DNA of 8,099 nucleotides from Candidatus Bathyarchaeota archaeon. Lineage in GTDB: Archaea; Thermoproteota; Bathyarchaeia; Bathyarchaeales; Bathyarchaeaceae. Under the pieces are notes generated by a model, which worked only from the letters and a program-made list of their open reading frames with translations, was not told where the DNA came from and made no database searches. Positions 7,912-8,099 of the stretch are shown here, piece by piece. The stretch spans positions 1-8,099 of the forward strand of contig JAGLRI010000054.1 of assembly GCA_023136395.1 (NCBI GenBank), in the 5' to 3' direction. Within the stretch, counting starts at the first letter, position 1; each line of letters opens with the position of its first letter. Position numbers and translations under genes: made by a program.

Positions 7912-7938
7912 GAAACTACAAACCTAAACTATAAATCA

Positions 7939-7954
7939 TATTAATAAACTTTAC
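7939..7954 (-). promoter_or_regulatory. Candidate archaeal BRE/TATA promoter of the rpoB operon
   Basis: The minus strand reads GTAAAG followed by TTTATTAATA, resembling a purine-rich BRE and a TATA box. A start of transcription about 25 nt downstream would fall near 7918-7922 and give a leader of roughly 155 nt before rpoB. The surrounding DNA is AT-rich and holds similar sequences (for example ATTTATAG just downstream), so the exact box is uncertain. Confidence 0.35.
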
Positions 7955-8077
7955 TTTCCATATCTGTTTTTGGTTTATCACAATTGATTAGTAGCTAATA
8001 TTCTAGCACTTTACGAAATTAAGTATTGAATAAACATCCAAAAACTTCCATAAAATACTCTAAAGAAATATTTATGA

Positions 8078-8099
8078 TGGCGCCCTGGCCGGGATTTGA
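8078..8099 (-). tRNA. 3' end of a tRNA gene with encoded CCA (isotype not visible, perhaps Asp)
   Basis: The last 22 bases, read on the minus strand, match the 3' end of a tRNA: T-loop TCAAAT (positions 55-60 with C56 and A58), T-stem strand CCCGG beginning with C61, acceptor strand CCAGGGC (66-72), discriminator G73 and an encoded CCA at 8080-8078. The rest, including the anticodon, lies beyond the right edge. The acceptor predicts a 5' end of GCCCTGG. That start together with G73 fits archaeal tRNA-Asp, but this is only a guess. The gene is co-oriented with the rpoB operon and about 310 nt upstream of it. Confidence 0.85.

Larger units (their letters stand above)
7765..8077. other. AT-rich intergenic/leader region between the tRNA gene and rpoB
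   Basis: About 310 nt with no recognisable conserved gene on either strand. It contains the candidate promoter, the inverted repeat and the unconfirmed small ORF described separately. The part from about 7955 to 8077 is very AT-rich, and I see nothing in it apart from a T-rich stretch (TATTTCTTT on the minus strand) just after the tRNA, which might help terminate the tRNA transcript. rpoH, expected here in most archaea, is not present in any frame. Confidence 0.7.

Noticed and set aside
1..8099. CRISPR arrays, insertion sequences, toxin-antitoxin or defence genes
   Set aside because: The window is almost fully occupied by core transcription and ribosomal genes, and no repeats or mobile-element proteins were seen.

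Overview
The window is a piece of an archaeal chromosome carrying the core transcription operon, read entirely on the minus strand (right to left). In transcription order it holds the 3' end of a tRNA gene, an AT-rich leader of about 300 bases, rpoB (unsplit second-largest RNA polymerase subunit), rpoA (largest subunit, with A' and A'' in one uninterrupted frame), rpl30e (ribosomal protein L30e) and the first 92 codons of an archaeal nusA. The rpoB-rpoA-rpl30e-nusA order is a classic archaeal arrangement; rps12 and rps7 usually follow, beyond the left edge. The archaeal assignment rests on this order, on L30e and the KH-type NusA, and on the archaeal/eukaryotic-like RNAP motifs.

The most informative lineage signal is the single 1271-residue RpoA. 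Most archaea encode this subunit as two genes, A' and A''. An unsplit form is documented in Thaumarchaeota and, to my knowledge, in some related lineages. With the moderate GC and the general look of L30e and RpoB, I lean toward an uncultured TACK-type archaeon such as Bathyarchaeia. That is inference and needs a phylogeny.

Region by region. Positions 1-278: nusA 5' part. 271-582: rpl30e. 579-4394: rpoA. 4396-7764: rpoB, for which I prefer the ATG at 7764 over the TTG at 7770. 7765-8077: leader and intergenic DNA with a candidate BRE/TATA promoter, an inverted repeat, and a short open frame whose TGA overlaps the rpoB ATG. 8078-8099: 3' end of a tRNA with an encoded CCA. The genes are packed with a 1-nt gap (rpoB/rpoA), a 4-nt ATGA overlap (rpoA/rpl30e) and an 8-nt overlap (rpl30e/nusA). 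Each start has a purine-rich Shine-Dalgarno sequence inside the preceding gene, so translational coupling is likely.

Together the genes supply the two catalytic RNAP subunits, a large-ribosomal-subunit protein and an RNA-binding transcription factor. No defence system, mobile element, CRISPR array or obviously new pathway is visible. The points worth a second look are the unsplit RpoA, the lack of rpoH directly before rpoB, the small ORF abutting rpoB, and a ferredoxin-like cysteine cluster inside RpoA.
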